Below, piece by piece: positions 17,592 to 26,334 of a stretch of DNA of 64,000 bases. Numbering within the stretch: position 1 is the stretch's first letter; every line of letters starts with the position of its first letter. Source of the stretch: Alkalihalophilus pseudofirmus (GTDB lineage Bacteria; Bacillota; Bacilli; Bacillales; Bacillaceae_D). The translations under genes were made by a program, and so were the position numbers. The notes beneath the pieces were generated by a model that was given only the letters and a program-made list of their open reading frames with translations, did no database searches and had not been told where the DNA came from. The stretch lies in NCBI RefSeq assembly GCF_029094545.1, contig NZ_CP117835.1, positions 848,001 to 912,000 on the forward strand, given 5' to 3'.

Positions 17592-17649
17592 TTTGACTTT
17601 CTTTGACCTTAGTTGACTTTATTATACTTTGACCTTTTTTGACTTTCAA
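17592..17649 (-). promoter_or_regulatory. clpE promoter with CtsR heptad operators
   Basis: On the minus strand TTGAAA (17644-17649), a 17-base spacer and TATAAT (17621-17626) form a near-consensus sigma-A promoter. One CtsR-type pair (AGTCAAA-AAA-GGTCAAA, 17628-17644) fills the spacer. A triple (AGTCAAC-TAA-GGTCAAA-GAA-AGTCAAA, 17592-17618) covers the transcription start. CtsR consensus heptads are (A/G)GTCAAA with 3-base spacing, so this is a strong repressor site. Confidence 0.92.
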
Positions 17650-17805
17650 GTGTTTTGCCTAATTTTTTTAAATTATTACCTTGCCTATATAAGTAAGCTT
17701 CACTTCGCTTTCCTTTATTAGTAGATTAATGTTTGAAATGAATCAGAAAGGACTAAAGACAATAAGAAAAACCATTTAGTAGACTTAGTAAAAGGAGGGA
17801 TTCTT

Positions 17806-20466
17806 TTGAAAGAAAAATGTATTTATATCACTATCTTTTTAATGTTAGTGGTCTTTTTTTCATCCAGCACTCTAGCACAAACAACTGGAGAGCCTGCAGC
17901 TGATCTTGCCTTAGAAATGGTTGGTCCGAATAATCAAGGATTTATTACCTCTGAATTTGTTCAATACATATATGCAGAGGCAAGAGGAATAGATTTACCT
18001 CGGTTAGCAAGGGAGCAGCGCCAAGTAGGAGAGGAAGTTGCCCGTGAAAGCCTGCAAGCAGGAGACATTCTTTTCTTTCAAGGAAGCTCATTAATGTCAG
18101 GAATTTATGTAGGGGACGGCCGCTTTGTAGTGGTAACAAGTGGAGGAATCACAGAGATAAATCTTGATGCCAGTACTTATTGGTCAGGAATTTATGTCGG
18201 AGCTAACCGCTATTTAGAGGGTGCTGTTCCCGTGGAGGACCCTGCAGCTAGTCTTGCCTTAGAAATGATTGGACCAAATGAACAAGGGTTTTTAACTTCC
18301 GAATTTGTTCAACATGTATATGCACAGAGTAAAGGCATAGATTTGCCACGTCTTGCAAGAGACCAACTCTTAATAGGGGCTGAAGTGGAAAAAGATAAAC
18401 TAGAAGCAGGTGATGTTGTCTTTTTTCAAGGAAGTTCATTAATGTCAGGGATCTATATCCAAAATGGTCAATTTGTTATTGTTACTAGTTCTGGAATTAC
18501 GCAGGCTAATTTATATTCTAGTAGTTATTGGTCAGGAATTTATGTTGGAGCCAATCGCTATACCGAGGGAAGCAGTATCGAAGATTTTTCAGCAAACTTA
18601 GCACTAGAAATGGTGGGTGAAAACCATCAAGGTTTCATTACCTCCGAATTCGTTCAATACATCTATAAAGAAACTAAAGGGTTAGAACTTCCTCGGGCAG
18701 CTAGTGATCAGTGGCTGCTAGGAGAGGAAGTAGCTTTAGAAGACTTGCTGCCGGGGGATGTTGTCTTTTTCCAAGGTGCATTTTTAATGTCAGGAATCTA
18801 TATAGATAATGGTCGTTTTGTCATTATAACTAGTGAGGGAATAACAGAACGGAATATGAACACGAGCGAGTACTGGTCCAATGCGTTCGTTGGAGCTAAG
18901 CACTATACGGATGAAAATCTTACTCCGCCTCCTACGTCAAATGAAATTGTCGAAAAAGCCCGTTCATTAATCGGGGCTCCTTATAACAGAAGAGGGGATA
19001 ATCCTGTAGATGGTTTTAATACAGGTTCTTTTGCTTATTATGTGTACCGGGAAGTAACCGGAAGCTGGCTCTCAAAACTATCTTACGCGCAATTTGAAGC
19101 TGGTCTTGAAGTTGAACGCGATGAGCTTCAAGAAGGGGATCTTGTGTTCTTTCAGAATAATGACGAGTGGCTGACCGGAATTTATTCAGGAGATGACCGG
19201 TTTATCATAGCTGCATCAGAAGGAGTGCAGGAACGTCATTTAGACTTCCATACCTATTATTCAGATCGATATGTTGGAGCAGTAAGATATACAGACGCGA
19301 TTCTCAATAAATCTAACCCAAATACGTATCTAAATCATAAAAATCCAGTCATCCAAGAGACAATGAAATATATGGGAACACCTTATCTTATGACTGGAAG
19401 TACACTCGAAGCCTTTGATTGTTCTTTCTTGATTCAAACGTCCTTTAGAGAAGGAAAAGGGATATACCTTCCAAGAATTAGTTATAGACAATGGGAAGTA
19501 GGAGAAACCATTCTGCCGGAAGGCACCAATATAGAAGAGATCACACTTGATGATCATATCAAACCTGGGGATGCTCTTTATTTTTCAGGCACATGGCAAG
19601 AAGGTATTTCACATGTCGCCATTTATTTAGGAGATAACTATATGATTCATGCAACTGGTGAAGAAGGAATGACAACAATCTCTTATATGAATTCATATTG
19701 GCGTGAACATTTCACAGGGGTTAAACGCTTTGATGATCTTTCAGTCCAACTAGATCATCCAGCGGTTTACGAGGCTTATCAAGTACTAGGAAGCCCTTAT
19801 CAATTAGGTGGAGCTGATCCTGAGCAGGGATTTGATACAGGAGGGCTTACACAATATATTTACAAGCAGGCATATCAATATGATCTTCCACGCTACGGCA
19901 GCCAGCAATGGCAAGTTGGAATGGAGATACATCCTGATAATGCTGAACCTGGAGATTTGTTATTCTTTGAAGGGACGACATTGATTCCTGCAATTTATTT
20001 AGGGAATAACCAAATGGTTGTGGCTACTCAAGCAAACGGGGTGATGATTGTTGACCTCACTGTAAGCTCCTATTGGCCGCCACGACTTTATGGAGCCAGA
20101 ACGTATGAAATAGAAGATGTTACTCTTGAAGCCGTTGCTGTCCTAACAGAGAATTATGTGGGAGAAGTGTTTCATGGCTCTTCTGTTGAATTTGTACAAA
20201 ACATGTACCTAGAAGCTGCCAATAAACAGTTATCAGGAAATATTCATACGCTTCGTTCAGGCGGGGACTCCATTCATATTGAAGAATTAGAGCGAGGCGA
20301 TGTGATGTTCTTCAGTGAAGAAACCGAAAGTAATACCCCAAGTTTTATTGGCATTTATTTAGGGGATGGTTTTTTTGCAACGTTAAGAGATCAAGTGGTA
20401 GAAAAGTATGAGATGAATGATGATATTTACTGGATTAATCGATTATTGGAAGCAAGGAGATATTAA
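17806..20466 (+). CDS. Secreted seven-repeat NlpC/P60-like protein with one intact active site
   Basis: An 886-residue exported protein: signal peptide about 1-25, then seven NlpC/P60-like repeats of about 105-135 residues (near 32-137, 145-253, 258-372, 385-500, 515-645, 650-770, 775-886). Only repeat 5 has the catalytic set: Cys539 in F-D-C-S, His603 in S-H-V-A-I-Y-L-G and His615. In repeats 1-4 and 6 the Cys is replaced by Thr (G-F-I-T-S-E-F-V, F-N-T-G, F-D-T-G), in repeat 7 by Gly/Ser, and the His by Ser, Thr, Pro or Phe. Active members cleave peptidoglycan stem peptides; the dead repeats may bind wall or act as spacers. TTG start after AAAGGAGGG. Monocistronic. Confidence 0.88.
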   Translation: MKEKCIYITIFLMLVVFFSSSTLAQTTGEPAADLALEMVGPNNQGFITSEFVQYIYAEARGIDLPRLAREQRQVGEEVARESLQAGDILFFQGSSLMSGIYVGDGRFVVVTSGGITEINLDASTYWSGIYVGANRYLEGAVPVEDPAASLALEMIGPNEQGFLTSEFVQHVYAQSKGIDLPRLARDQLLIGAEVEKDKLEAGDVVFFQGSSLMSGIYIQNGQFVIVTSSGITQANLYSSSYWSGIYVGANRYTEGSSIEDFSANLALEMVGENHQGFITSEFVQYIYKETKGLELPRAASDQWLLGEEVALEDLLPGDVVFFQGAFLMSGIYIDNGRFVIITSEGITERNMNTSEYWSNAFVGAKHYTDENLTPPPTSNEIVEKARSLIGAPYNRRGDNPVDGFNTGSFAYYVYREVTGSWLSKLSYAQFEAGLEVERDELQEGDLVFFQNNDEWLTGIYSGDDRFIIAASEGVQERHLDFHTYYSDRYVGAVRYTDAILNKSNPNTYLNHKNPVIQETMKYMGTPYLMTGSTLEAFDCSFLIQTSFREGKGIYLPRISYRQWEVGETILPEGTNIEEITLDDHIKPGDALYFSGTWQEGISHVAIYLGDNYMIHATGEEGMTTISYMNSYWREHFTGVKRFDDLSVQLDHPAVYEAYQVLGSPYQLGGADPEQGFDTGGLTQYIYKQAYQYDLPRYGSQQWQVGMEIHPDNAEPGDLLFFEGTTLIPAIYLGNNQMVVATQANGVMIVDLTVSSYWPPRLYGARTYEIEDVTLEAVAVLTENYVGEVFHGSSVEFVQNMYLEAANKQLSGNIHTLRSGGDSIHIEELERGDVMFFSEETESNTPSFIGIYLGDGFFATLRDQVVEKYEMNDDIYWINRLLEARRY

Positions 20467-20474
20467 TCCTTAAG

Positions 20475-20505
20475 AATAGGAAGCTGTCAGCTTCCTATTT
20501 TTCTT
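20475..20505 (+). terminator. Terminator after the NlpC/P60 gene
   Basis: AATAGGAAGC / GCTTCCTATT perfect stem with a 5-base loop and a T run. Confidence 0.88.
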
Positions 20506-20592
20506 TTTGAACAAGGAAATTCCCTCTTTGGAATCGAATTTTGTATATTGAGGGAGGATATCTTCCTTAGACATACATTCTAGGAGGACAAC

Positions 20593-21639
20593 ATGGACAT
20601 TAATCAGCTTTCAAAACGCTTTATTCTTTTTGCCAATGATGAGTGTGCAGACTCTAGCAAGTTATATGAGACATTATCCAAAGAAACAGCGAAAGACGAA
20701 GAGCTTCTCATCATTTGTTCGCATGCGAAAGAGGGTCAGCCCATCCCTAATTTATTTTTTGGGGCGGTTCACTATCTTCTATTAAAAGGAGTAAGGCATG
20801 AGCTTTCGGATTATTATCTTAGTTTAGTTGAAGAACCGAAAAAATCTACCCATGCATTTGTTCACTTTAAGTCATTCTGCGAGGAGTATAAAGAAGAGAT
20901 TATTCACCTTTTACAAACGAAACTCGTACAAACGAATGAAGTGCGGCGCTGTGCATATCTATATCCGAGTTTTTCTTGTATATATGAGAAAACAAACAAA
21001 CCTTTGGCTTTAATTGAGATCGGTACGAGTGCCGGTCTGCAATTGCTATGTGATCAATATCAGTATTCATATGATGGGTTACATCGATATGGGAACCTTA
21101 ACTCACCTTTATCTCTAAGCTCTGAAATAATAGGAGAGAATGTTCCATCGTTTAAAAAGGAAGCTTATCCTGTGCATTCTCGCTGCGGGATTGATTTGCA
21201 TATTAATGATTTAAGAGACCAAGAAGACATATGCTGGCTTAAGGCATTGATTTGGCCAGAACATATGGAGAGAAGAAATGAATTTGAAGCAGCAGCCTCT
21301 ATCTTAAAAGAAAGTGTAGATGAGTTGAATTTGGTAGAAGGGGACGGAATTGAATTACTGCCTCAAATAGTAGAAGGGCTGCCTCAAAATGTAACCGTTT
21401 GCGTGTTTCATACGCATGTTGCCAATCAAATGCCGTTGGAGACAAAAAAGCAGCTGCTTCAAACAATAGATGAGCTAGGAAGAGACCGAAATATCTTTCA
21501 TTTGTATAATAATATTTCAGATCGATTCTTACATTTAGATTCTTATATTGATGGAAGGAAAACAGAAGAAACTCTAGCAGAAACTGCTGGACACGGCGAG
21601 TGGTTTAGTTGGAATGTTCAAGAAACAACACATGTTTGA
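20593..21639 (+). CDS. DUF2332 family protein, possible methyltransferase fold
   Basis: A 348-residue cytoplasmic protein that matches the DUF2332 family in length and in blocks such as R-C-A-Y-L-Y-P-S-F, G-L-H-x-Y-G-N-L and C-V-F-H-T-H-V-A-N-Q. The segment A-L-I-E-I-G-T-S-A-G-L-Q-L near residue 140 resembles the nucleotide-binding loop of SAM-dependent methyltransferases, but no activity has been shown for the family that I know of. AGGAGG precedes the ATG. No terminator is obvious before hemAT. Confidence 0.82.
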   Translation: MDINQLSKRFILFANDECADSSKLYETLSKETAKDEELLIICSHAKEGQPIPNLFFGAVHYLLLKGVRHELSDYYLSLVEEPKKSTHAFVHFKSFCEEYKEEIIHLLQTKLVQTNEVRRCAYLYPSFSCIYEKTNKPLALIEIGTSAGLQLLCDQYQYSYDGLHRYGNLNSPLSLSSEIIGENVPSFKKEAYPVHSRCGIDLHINDLRDQEDICWLKALIWPEHMERRNEFEAAASILKESVDELNLVEGDGIELLPQIVEGLPQNVTVCVFHTHVANQMPLETKKQLLQTIDELGRDRNIFHLYNNISDRFLHLDSYIDGRKTEETLAETAGHGEWFSWNVQETTHV

Positions 21640-21719
21640 TATACATTGCTGATAGGAAAATGTTCGTGTGTTTGTCATTTATTGATTGCGAAAAAAAGGG
21701 TTTTTTTACCTCTTTCTAG

Positions 21720-21825
21720 TATAATATAGGTAAATTGACGGATACGTTGAAAACTTCTCTGTAAATTGGGCGCTTTGAGAAGTTGGAGTAAGTAGCGCAA
21801 CCGGCCGATAAAGGGGATACTTTAC
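21720..21825 (+). promoter_or_regulatory. Probable promoter -10 and folded leader of hemAT
   Basis: TATAAT at 21720-21725 lacks a clear -35. The leader can form two overlapping hairpins: AACTTCTC (21752-21759) with GAGAAGTT (21777-21784), and GCGCT (21770-21774) with AGCGC (21794-21798). They cannot form together. The ribosome site AAAGGGG follows at about 21810. Confidence 0.4.
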
Positions 21826-23145
21826 ATGAGCCTGTTTTCGTTAATCAAATTTTTCAAAGAAAGTCAAAACGATTGGATGGAGCAAGTAGGTCAGCTGCAA
21901 GTGAAGGTAGATGTGGCTGATTCGACGATTCATGACAAAATGAGAATGGTTCAATTGACAGAGCAAGATCTGCAAGTCATTAAAAGCATACAACCTTTAG
22001 TCATATCACATGTTAATGAGCTGGTTCGTGGTTTCTATGATACGATCCTTCTAGTGCAGGTATTAAGAGAAAAAATTGAGCAGCATAGTTCGGTAGATCG
22101 ACTTGAAAGAACGTTAGAGAAGCATCTAATTGACTTATTTGAAGGGAATATTAATGAACAGTTTGTGGAGAATAGAGTGAAAGTCGCAAAGGTTCATTAC
22201 AAGATTGGTGTAGAGACTTCTTGGTATATGAGTGCCTTTCAAAACCTTCAACAAGCTATGTTTCTTGTTATTTGCCGGGAGTTTGATCAAGGGTCTAATA
22301 AAATTGATGAAATTAAGCAAGTCACAACTGCAGTTAATAAATTATTTAGTTTAGAACAGCAAATTGTACTCGAAGCTTATGAAAATGAAACCGTTGCCAA
22401 AATGAAAGAACAATTTGAAGTTGGGAAAACAGAAATCCGTACTAAAATTATGGAGATTAGTGAAGGATTAGTAGCTTTGGCCGAAGAAACTCAAGCTTCA
22501 GTAGAGATTTTAAGTTCTCACTTCAATGAAGTAAGCGGAAATTCATTAGCAAGTAATGAGCAATCAATTATTGCTGAGAAAAAGGCAAATGACGGTCAAG
22601 GCCAATTAAGTGACATGCTTCATAAAATCCATTCAATTGAAGAGTATACCAATAATATGCAAAAAGCTATTAATCATCTTGGACAAGCAACAAGTGAAAT
22701 TACTCATGTAATTACGATTGTAAAAGATATTGCTGAACAAACAAATTTACTTGCGTTAAATTCAGCAATTGAAGCTGCCAGAGCAGGAGAGCATGGCCGT
22801 GGGTTTGCGGTGGTATCACAAGAAGTGAAAAAGCTTGCAGAACAAACGAAGAATTCAATCAGTCAAATTGATAAATTAATCGCTAATTCAGATCACTACA
22901 AACAAGAAGTGGCACAATCATTAAGCCAGGTTATTCAAGCTGTGAAGATGGGGCTTGAGGCATCGGGACAAACCGATGTGGTGTTTGGTCAAATGGTGGA
23001 ATCGATTCAACAAAGCAGCCATACCGTTATGAAAGTAAAAAACCAAATGGACGAGCTTACTCGTGTCGTAAAAGAGATAGAGAAAGCTAGTATGAACGTA
23101 GCATTATCAGCCGAGCAATTAAATGAAGCGGTTGCGACTGCTTGA
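21826..23145 (+). CDS. hemAT: Globin-coupled aerotaxis transducer HemAT
   Basis: A 439-residue soluble chemoreceptor. Residues about 20-185 form a protoglobin sensor with the proximal haem ligand at His124 (A-K-V-H-Y-K-I-G), the same place as His123 of B. subtilis HemAT. A coiled linker leads to the methyl-accepting signalling domain with its conserved hairpin tip ([19 protein letters not shown]) near residues 305-325. It senses oxygen and signals through CheA/CheW. There is no membrane segment. It is monocistronic with a leader that may fold and a strong terminator. Confidence 0.95.
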   Translation: MSLFSLIKFFKESQNDWMEQVGQLQVKVDVADSTIHDKMRMVQLTEQDLQVIKSIQPLVISHVNELVRGFYDTILLVQVLREKIEQHSSVDRLERTLEKHLIDLFEGNINEQFVENRVKVAKVHYKIGVETSWYMSAFQNLQQAMFLVICREFDQGSNKIDEIKQVTTAVNKLFSLEQQIVLEAYENETVAKMKEQFEVGKTEIRTKIMEISEGLVALAEETQASVEILSSHFNEVSGNSLASNEQSIIAEKKANDGQGQLSDMLHKIHSIEEYTNNMQKAINHLGQATSEITHVITIVKDIAEQTNLLALNSAIEAARAGEHGRGFAVVSQEVKKLAEQTKNSISQIDKLIANSDHYKQEVAQSLSQVIQAVKMGLEASGQTDVVFGQMVESIQQSSHTVMKVKNQMDELTRVVKEIEKASMNVALSAEQLNEAVATA

Positions 23146-23151
23146 TTGTGC

Positions 23152-23182
23152 AGCATCTTACTTAGTGTAAGGTGCTTTTTTC
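23152..23182 (+). terminator. Terminator of hemAT
   Basis: AGCATCTTAC / GTAAGGTGCT stem (one G-T pair), 4-base loop and a T run. Confidence 0.88.
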
Positions 23183-23242
23183 AAAATCTTTGGTTAGACT
23201 GTTGAATGAGATAACTATGTCTTCCTAAAAAGGGGAATCCGT

Positions 23243-23335
23243 ATGCAAAAAGAAAAGCGCAAGGCATACTGGCAAGTGTTGGCCTGGGGGCTGATTGTGG
23301 TCATTTTAGTAGGTGTATGGAGAGCGATGCAATGA
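23243..23335 (+). CDS. 30-residue single-span membrane peptide
   Basis: A short frame of 30 codons. It has a basic N-terminus (M-Q-K-E-K-R-K-A-Y-W) followed by one hydrophobic span (about residues 11-26), the layout of a small inner-membrane protein. AAAAGGGG lies 7 bases before the ATG. It lies after the hemAT terminator and ends 168 bases before the next gene. No family recognised; the ribosome site and the positive-inside pattern are the reasons to call it. Confidence 0.5.
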   Translation: MQKEKRKAYWQVLAWGLIVVILVGVWRAMQ

Positions 23336-23503
23336 GGAAATAAGAACATGATACGTTATGTGAATGATCTATTTTATAAATGGGTTCTTTTTCGGAAATA
23401 ATAATGGGGCGTATAGGTTTAAAGATTTGGAAAAAGAGTAAATAGTAAGTAGGATAATTACTAGGTATAAATAAAAGCAAGCCAACTAATTGGAGGCCGA
23501 ATA

Positions 23504-24604
23504 ATGAAAAAAGAAATTGAAATGAAGATGGCTGGCGAGCTTTCACGGTTAACAAATCATACATTTAAATTTGACGAGAGAATTAAAGAGGGCTGGTACT
23601 CTGCGGTATACTTCCTTAAAACAAAAGAAATCGCGAAAAGATATAAGCCTGATAAAATAGTCACGATGCAGTTTTTTCAAAAAGAAGAGGCTGTTTTATG
23701 CGGAATTGATGAAGCGATTGCTCTTTTGCACACGTTCTCAGAAGATCCTGAAGAACTTGAAATCCATGCCTTGCATGATGGTGATAAAATCAACCCTTTT
23801 GAAACAGTTCTCACGATTAGAGGGTCCTATCATAAATTCGGCTTTTTAGAAGGAATTATTGATGGTATTTTAGCGAGACGGACAAGTGTTGCAACGAATG
23901 TATACAGGGTTGTTTCAGCCGCTAAGCATAAGCGGGTTATCTTTATGGGTGATCGTGATGACCATTTCAGCAATCAAGCAGGAGACGGCTATGCCGCGTT
24001 TATCGGAGGGATGTCTGCACAAGCTACTCATGCCATGAATGAATGGTGGGGAGAAAAGGGTCTTGGTACAATGCCCCATGCTCTTATTCAGCTGTTTAAT
24101 GGGGATGTAGTAGAAGCATCAATTGCCTATCATGAAACCTATCCTGAAGATGAATTAATTGCGTTGGTTGATTACAATAATGATGTAATTACGGACTCTT
24201 TAAAAGTAGCTAGGGAATTTGGTGCTACACTAAAAGGGGTTAGAGTTGATACATCAAGAACGATGATTGATCAATACTTTATTCGTAATCAACATATTTT
24301 AGGAAGCTTCGACCCTCGTGGTGTGAATATTCCGCTTGTAAAAGCATTAAGGGAAGCCTTAAATGAGGAAGGCTATCATCATGTACAAATTGTCGTGAGC
24401 GGGGGATTCTCAGCTGAGAGAATTCGTGAATTTGAGAAGAATGATGCTCCTGTTGACGTCTATGGTGTCGGAGGCAGTTTACTAAAGCTGTCAGTTGGTT
24501 TTACCGGGGATGATGTCTTGCTTGATAATCAGCCTGAAGCAAAAGCGGGCAGAAAGTTTAATCCTAACCCGCGAATGGAAAAAGTTGAAATGCCGCACTC
24601 CTAA
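23504..24604 (+). CDS. Nicotinate phosphoribosyltransferase, short type
   Basis: A 366-residue enzyme that makes nicotinate mononucleotide from nicotinate and phosphoribosyl pyrophosphate in NAD salvage. It belongs to the shorter class of the family, not the ~490-residue PncB class. Visible marks are G-D-R-D-D-H-F-S-N-Q-A-G-D-G near 148, a G-V-R-V-D-T-S-R strand near 246, and the phosphate-binding V-S-G-G-F-S-A loop and Y-G-V-G-G-S near 300-330. Quinolinate PRTase is a less likely alternative. GGAGG precedes the ATG. Confidence 0.87.
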   Translation: MKKEIEMKMAGELSRLTNHTFKFDERIKEGWYSAVYFLKTKEIAKRYKPDKIVTMQFFQKEEAVLCGIDEAIALLHTFSEDPEELEIHALHDGDKINPFETVLTIRGSYHKFGFLEGIIDGILARRTSVATNVYRVVSAAKHKRVIFMGDRDDHFSNQAGDGYAAFIGGMSAQATHAMNEWWGEKGLGTMPHALIQLFNGDVVEASIAYHETYPEDELIALVDYNNDVITDSLKVAREFGATLKGVRVDTSRTMIDQYFIRNQHILGSFDPRGVNIPLVKALREALNEEGYHHVQIVVSGGFSAERIREFEKNDAPVDVYGVGGSLLKLSVGFTGDDVLLDNQPEAKAGRKFNPNPRMEKVEMPHS

Positions 24605-24609
24605 TTCGC

Positions 24610-24648
24610 AGCATATGTATTCTTACAAAAGAGTGCATGTGCTTTTTT
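24610..24648 (+). terminator. Terminator after the nicotinate PRTase gene
   Basis: AGCATATGTATTC / GAGTGCATGTGCT stem (with G-T pairs), 8-base loop and a T6 run. Confidence 0.8.
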
Positions 24649-24723
24649 ATGTGAGTAAAGAGTTGGACTGTAACAAACAAAAAGGTAACTCTGCCCTATT
24701 TGAAAAATATGTAATTTGTCTGC

Positions 24724-24752
24724 TTGTATTAAGAAGTGATATGATATATCAT
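24724..24752 (+). promoter_or_regulatory. Promoter with a perfect palindrome over the -10
   Basis: TTGTAT (24724-24729), 17 bases, TATCAT (24747-24752). The perfect palindrome ATGATATATCAT (24741-24752) overlaps the -10 and could be an operator. Confidence 0.4.
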
Positions 24753-24834
24753 AATTTTCAGATAATCATTTGCTCTGGTCATCATAAGCTAGCCATCCGA
24801 TGATCAATCAGTAAGTGGTAAGTAGGTGAAGTAC

Positions 24835-25152
24835 ATGTTCGATCAAGATTCTATCTATATTGTTGGTGAAGCAAAATCACCATCTAATAATCCGATAACC
24901 GAACAATACAAAGTATTCTTCATTGGTTTTGTGGTTGACCGGCTATCTGGAAAAATCATTGATGCTGAAGCAACGTCTATATTATCGATTACAAGCTCAT
25001 TTATAAGGCACTTATTTGTCGGAAAAAATATCCGAGAGACAGATCAGATAGTGAAGGCCATTGAGGAGAAGTATTACGGCTCTTCTCAAAAAGCTGTCAT
25101 TGTTGCCTTTCGTCATGCAAGTCAAAAGTTTAATCAACTACATAACGTGTAA
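24835..25152 (+). CDS. DUF3870 family protein
   Basis: A 105-residue soluble protein with the DUF3870 pattern: I-V-G-E-A-K-S near the N-terminus, F-I-G-F-V-V-D-x-x-x-G-K-I-I-D-A-E-A-T-S in the middle and a closing A-V-I-V-A-F-R-H-A-S-Q-K-F. The function of the family is unknown. GTG 24826 is in frame, but the AGGTGA that contains it fits better as the ribosome site of ATG 24835. Confidence 0.82.
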   Translation: MFDQDSIYIVGEAKSPSNNPITEQYKVFFIGFVVDRLSGKIIDAEATSILSITSSFIRHLFVGKNIRETDQIVKAIEEKYYGSSQKAVIVAFRHASQKFNQLHNV

Positions 25153-25175
25153 GCTGCTTTGTCCCTTACAGGATA

Positions 25176-25217
25176 AAATCCAGCTAAGTTCTTTACAGAA
25201 CTTAGCTGGATTTTTTT
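25176..25217 (+). terminator. Strong terminator after DUF3870
   Basis: A perfect 17-base stem (AAATCCAGCTAAGTTCT and its complement), 4-base loop and T7. Confidence 0.92.
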
Positions 25218-25241
25218 AATTGATGTCGAAGGAGTTTTTAT

Positions 25242-26309
25242 ATGAACATTCAACAAATAGATGTAACAGTGAAGGTTGTTTCTCTTAAGGAACCCTTCAT
25301 AACGGCTCTTAGGACAGTGACTGAGGTAGAGGTGATTGAGGTAAAGATTACCCTGGATTCAGGGATTACAGGGGTGGGTTCGGCTGTTCCGACCTATGCC
25401 ATTACCGGCGAATCAAAAGAGAGTATTATAGCTGCAATTGAACATCCAATTACAGATGCTCTTTTACACACACCTGTTTACTCATTTCAAGAAATGATAA
25501 GGCTCGTTCAAAAGAGCTGCATTCAAAATTATAGTGCAAAAGCAGCCGTTGACATGGCACTGCATGACGCTTATTCGAAAAGCTTAGGAATCGATCTGCT
25601 CGAATTCTTTGGCGGAGGCTCCATTCCTTTGCAAAATGATATGACAATTAGTCTTAGCTCAAAAGAAGAAATGAATCAGCAAATGCAGCGTCATACTAGA
25701 GCTGGTTTTACTCAGATGAAAGTAAAGCTTGGAACATCAGGAAAAGAGGACATTGCGCGGATTTTGTATTTAGCAGAGAACGCAAATGAGAACATTGAGT
25801 TTCGAATTGATGCAAATCAAGCTTGGTCACCAAAAGAAGCGATCACACTCATTCACGTTCTTGAAGCAAATCAAGTTCCCGTTCAATTTATAGAACAGCC
25901 TGTAGCAGCAGATGATTTAGAAGGGTTAAAGTACGTGAGGGAGCACGTACATCTGCCTATTATGGCAGATGAAAGCTGTAGAACTCTAAAGGATGCTCAT
26001 CACATTATTAAGATGGGTGCTGCTGATATGTTGAATATAAAGTTGATGAAATGTGGGGGGCTGAATGAAGCAAGAGCCATTGCAGACCTCGCGCAAGCAG
26101 TAAGAATGCCTTGTATGGTCGGCAGCATGATGGAATCACATCTATCTGTTGCACCGATCGCCGCTTTGGCCAGCGCACATCCGAATATTACCATGGTGGA
26201 CTTAGATGCACCACTTTGGTTAGAAGATGAGGAAGCAAAAAGCAATCTCTTCTATGAAGGCGGGGTTGTTTCTTGGCGCAAGTCAACAGAGGCAAGGCTT
26301 TCAATATAA
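25242..26309 (+). CDS. ykfB: L-Ala-D/L-Glu epimerase (dipeptide epimerase)
   Basis: A 355-residue enolase-superfamily enzyme that epimerises L-Ala-D-Glu from murein peptides to L-Ala-L-Glu. The catalytic pair of lysines is seen in K-V-K-L-G near 162 and N-I-K-L-M-K near 266; metal ligands are in R-I-D-A-N near 190, I-E-Q-P near 218 and A-D-E-S near 243. The D-L-D-A-P motif near 320, typical of Ala-Glu epimerases, fixes the specificity. It is followed 25 bases later by ykfC, as in the B. subtilis ykfABCD operon; ykfA and ykfD are absent here. Confidence 0.93.
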   Translation: MNIQQIDVTVKVVSLKEPFITALRTVTEVEVIEVKITLDSGITGVGSAVPTYAITGESKESIIAAIEHPITDALLHTPVYSFQEMIRLVQKSCIQNYSAKAAVDMALHDAYSKSLGIDLLEFFGGGSIPLQNDMTISLSSKEEMNQQMQRHTRAGFTQMKVKLGTSGKEDIARILYLAENANENIEFRIDANQAWSPKEAITLIHVLEANQVPVQFIEQPVAADDLEGLKYVREHVHLPIMADESCRTLKDAHHIIKMGAADMLNIKLMKCGGLNEARAIADLAQAVRMPCMVGSMMESHLSVAPIAALASAHPNITMVDLDAPLWLEDEEAKSNLFYEGGVVSWRKSTEARLSI

Positions 26310-26334
26310 ATTCAAAACAGGAGGAGAATGTCTA

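Noticed and set aside
21790-21815. GCCGATAA before hemAT as a sigma-D -10 box
   Set aside because: It overlaps the ribosome site, so a transcript from it would lack one, and the -35-like TAAG is only 11 bases away.
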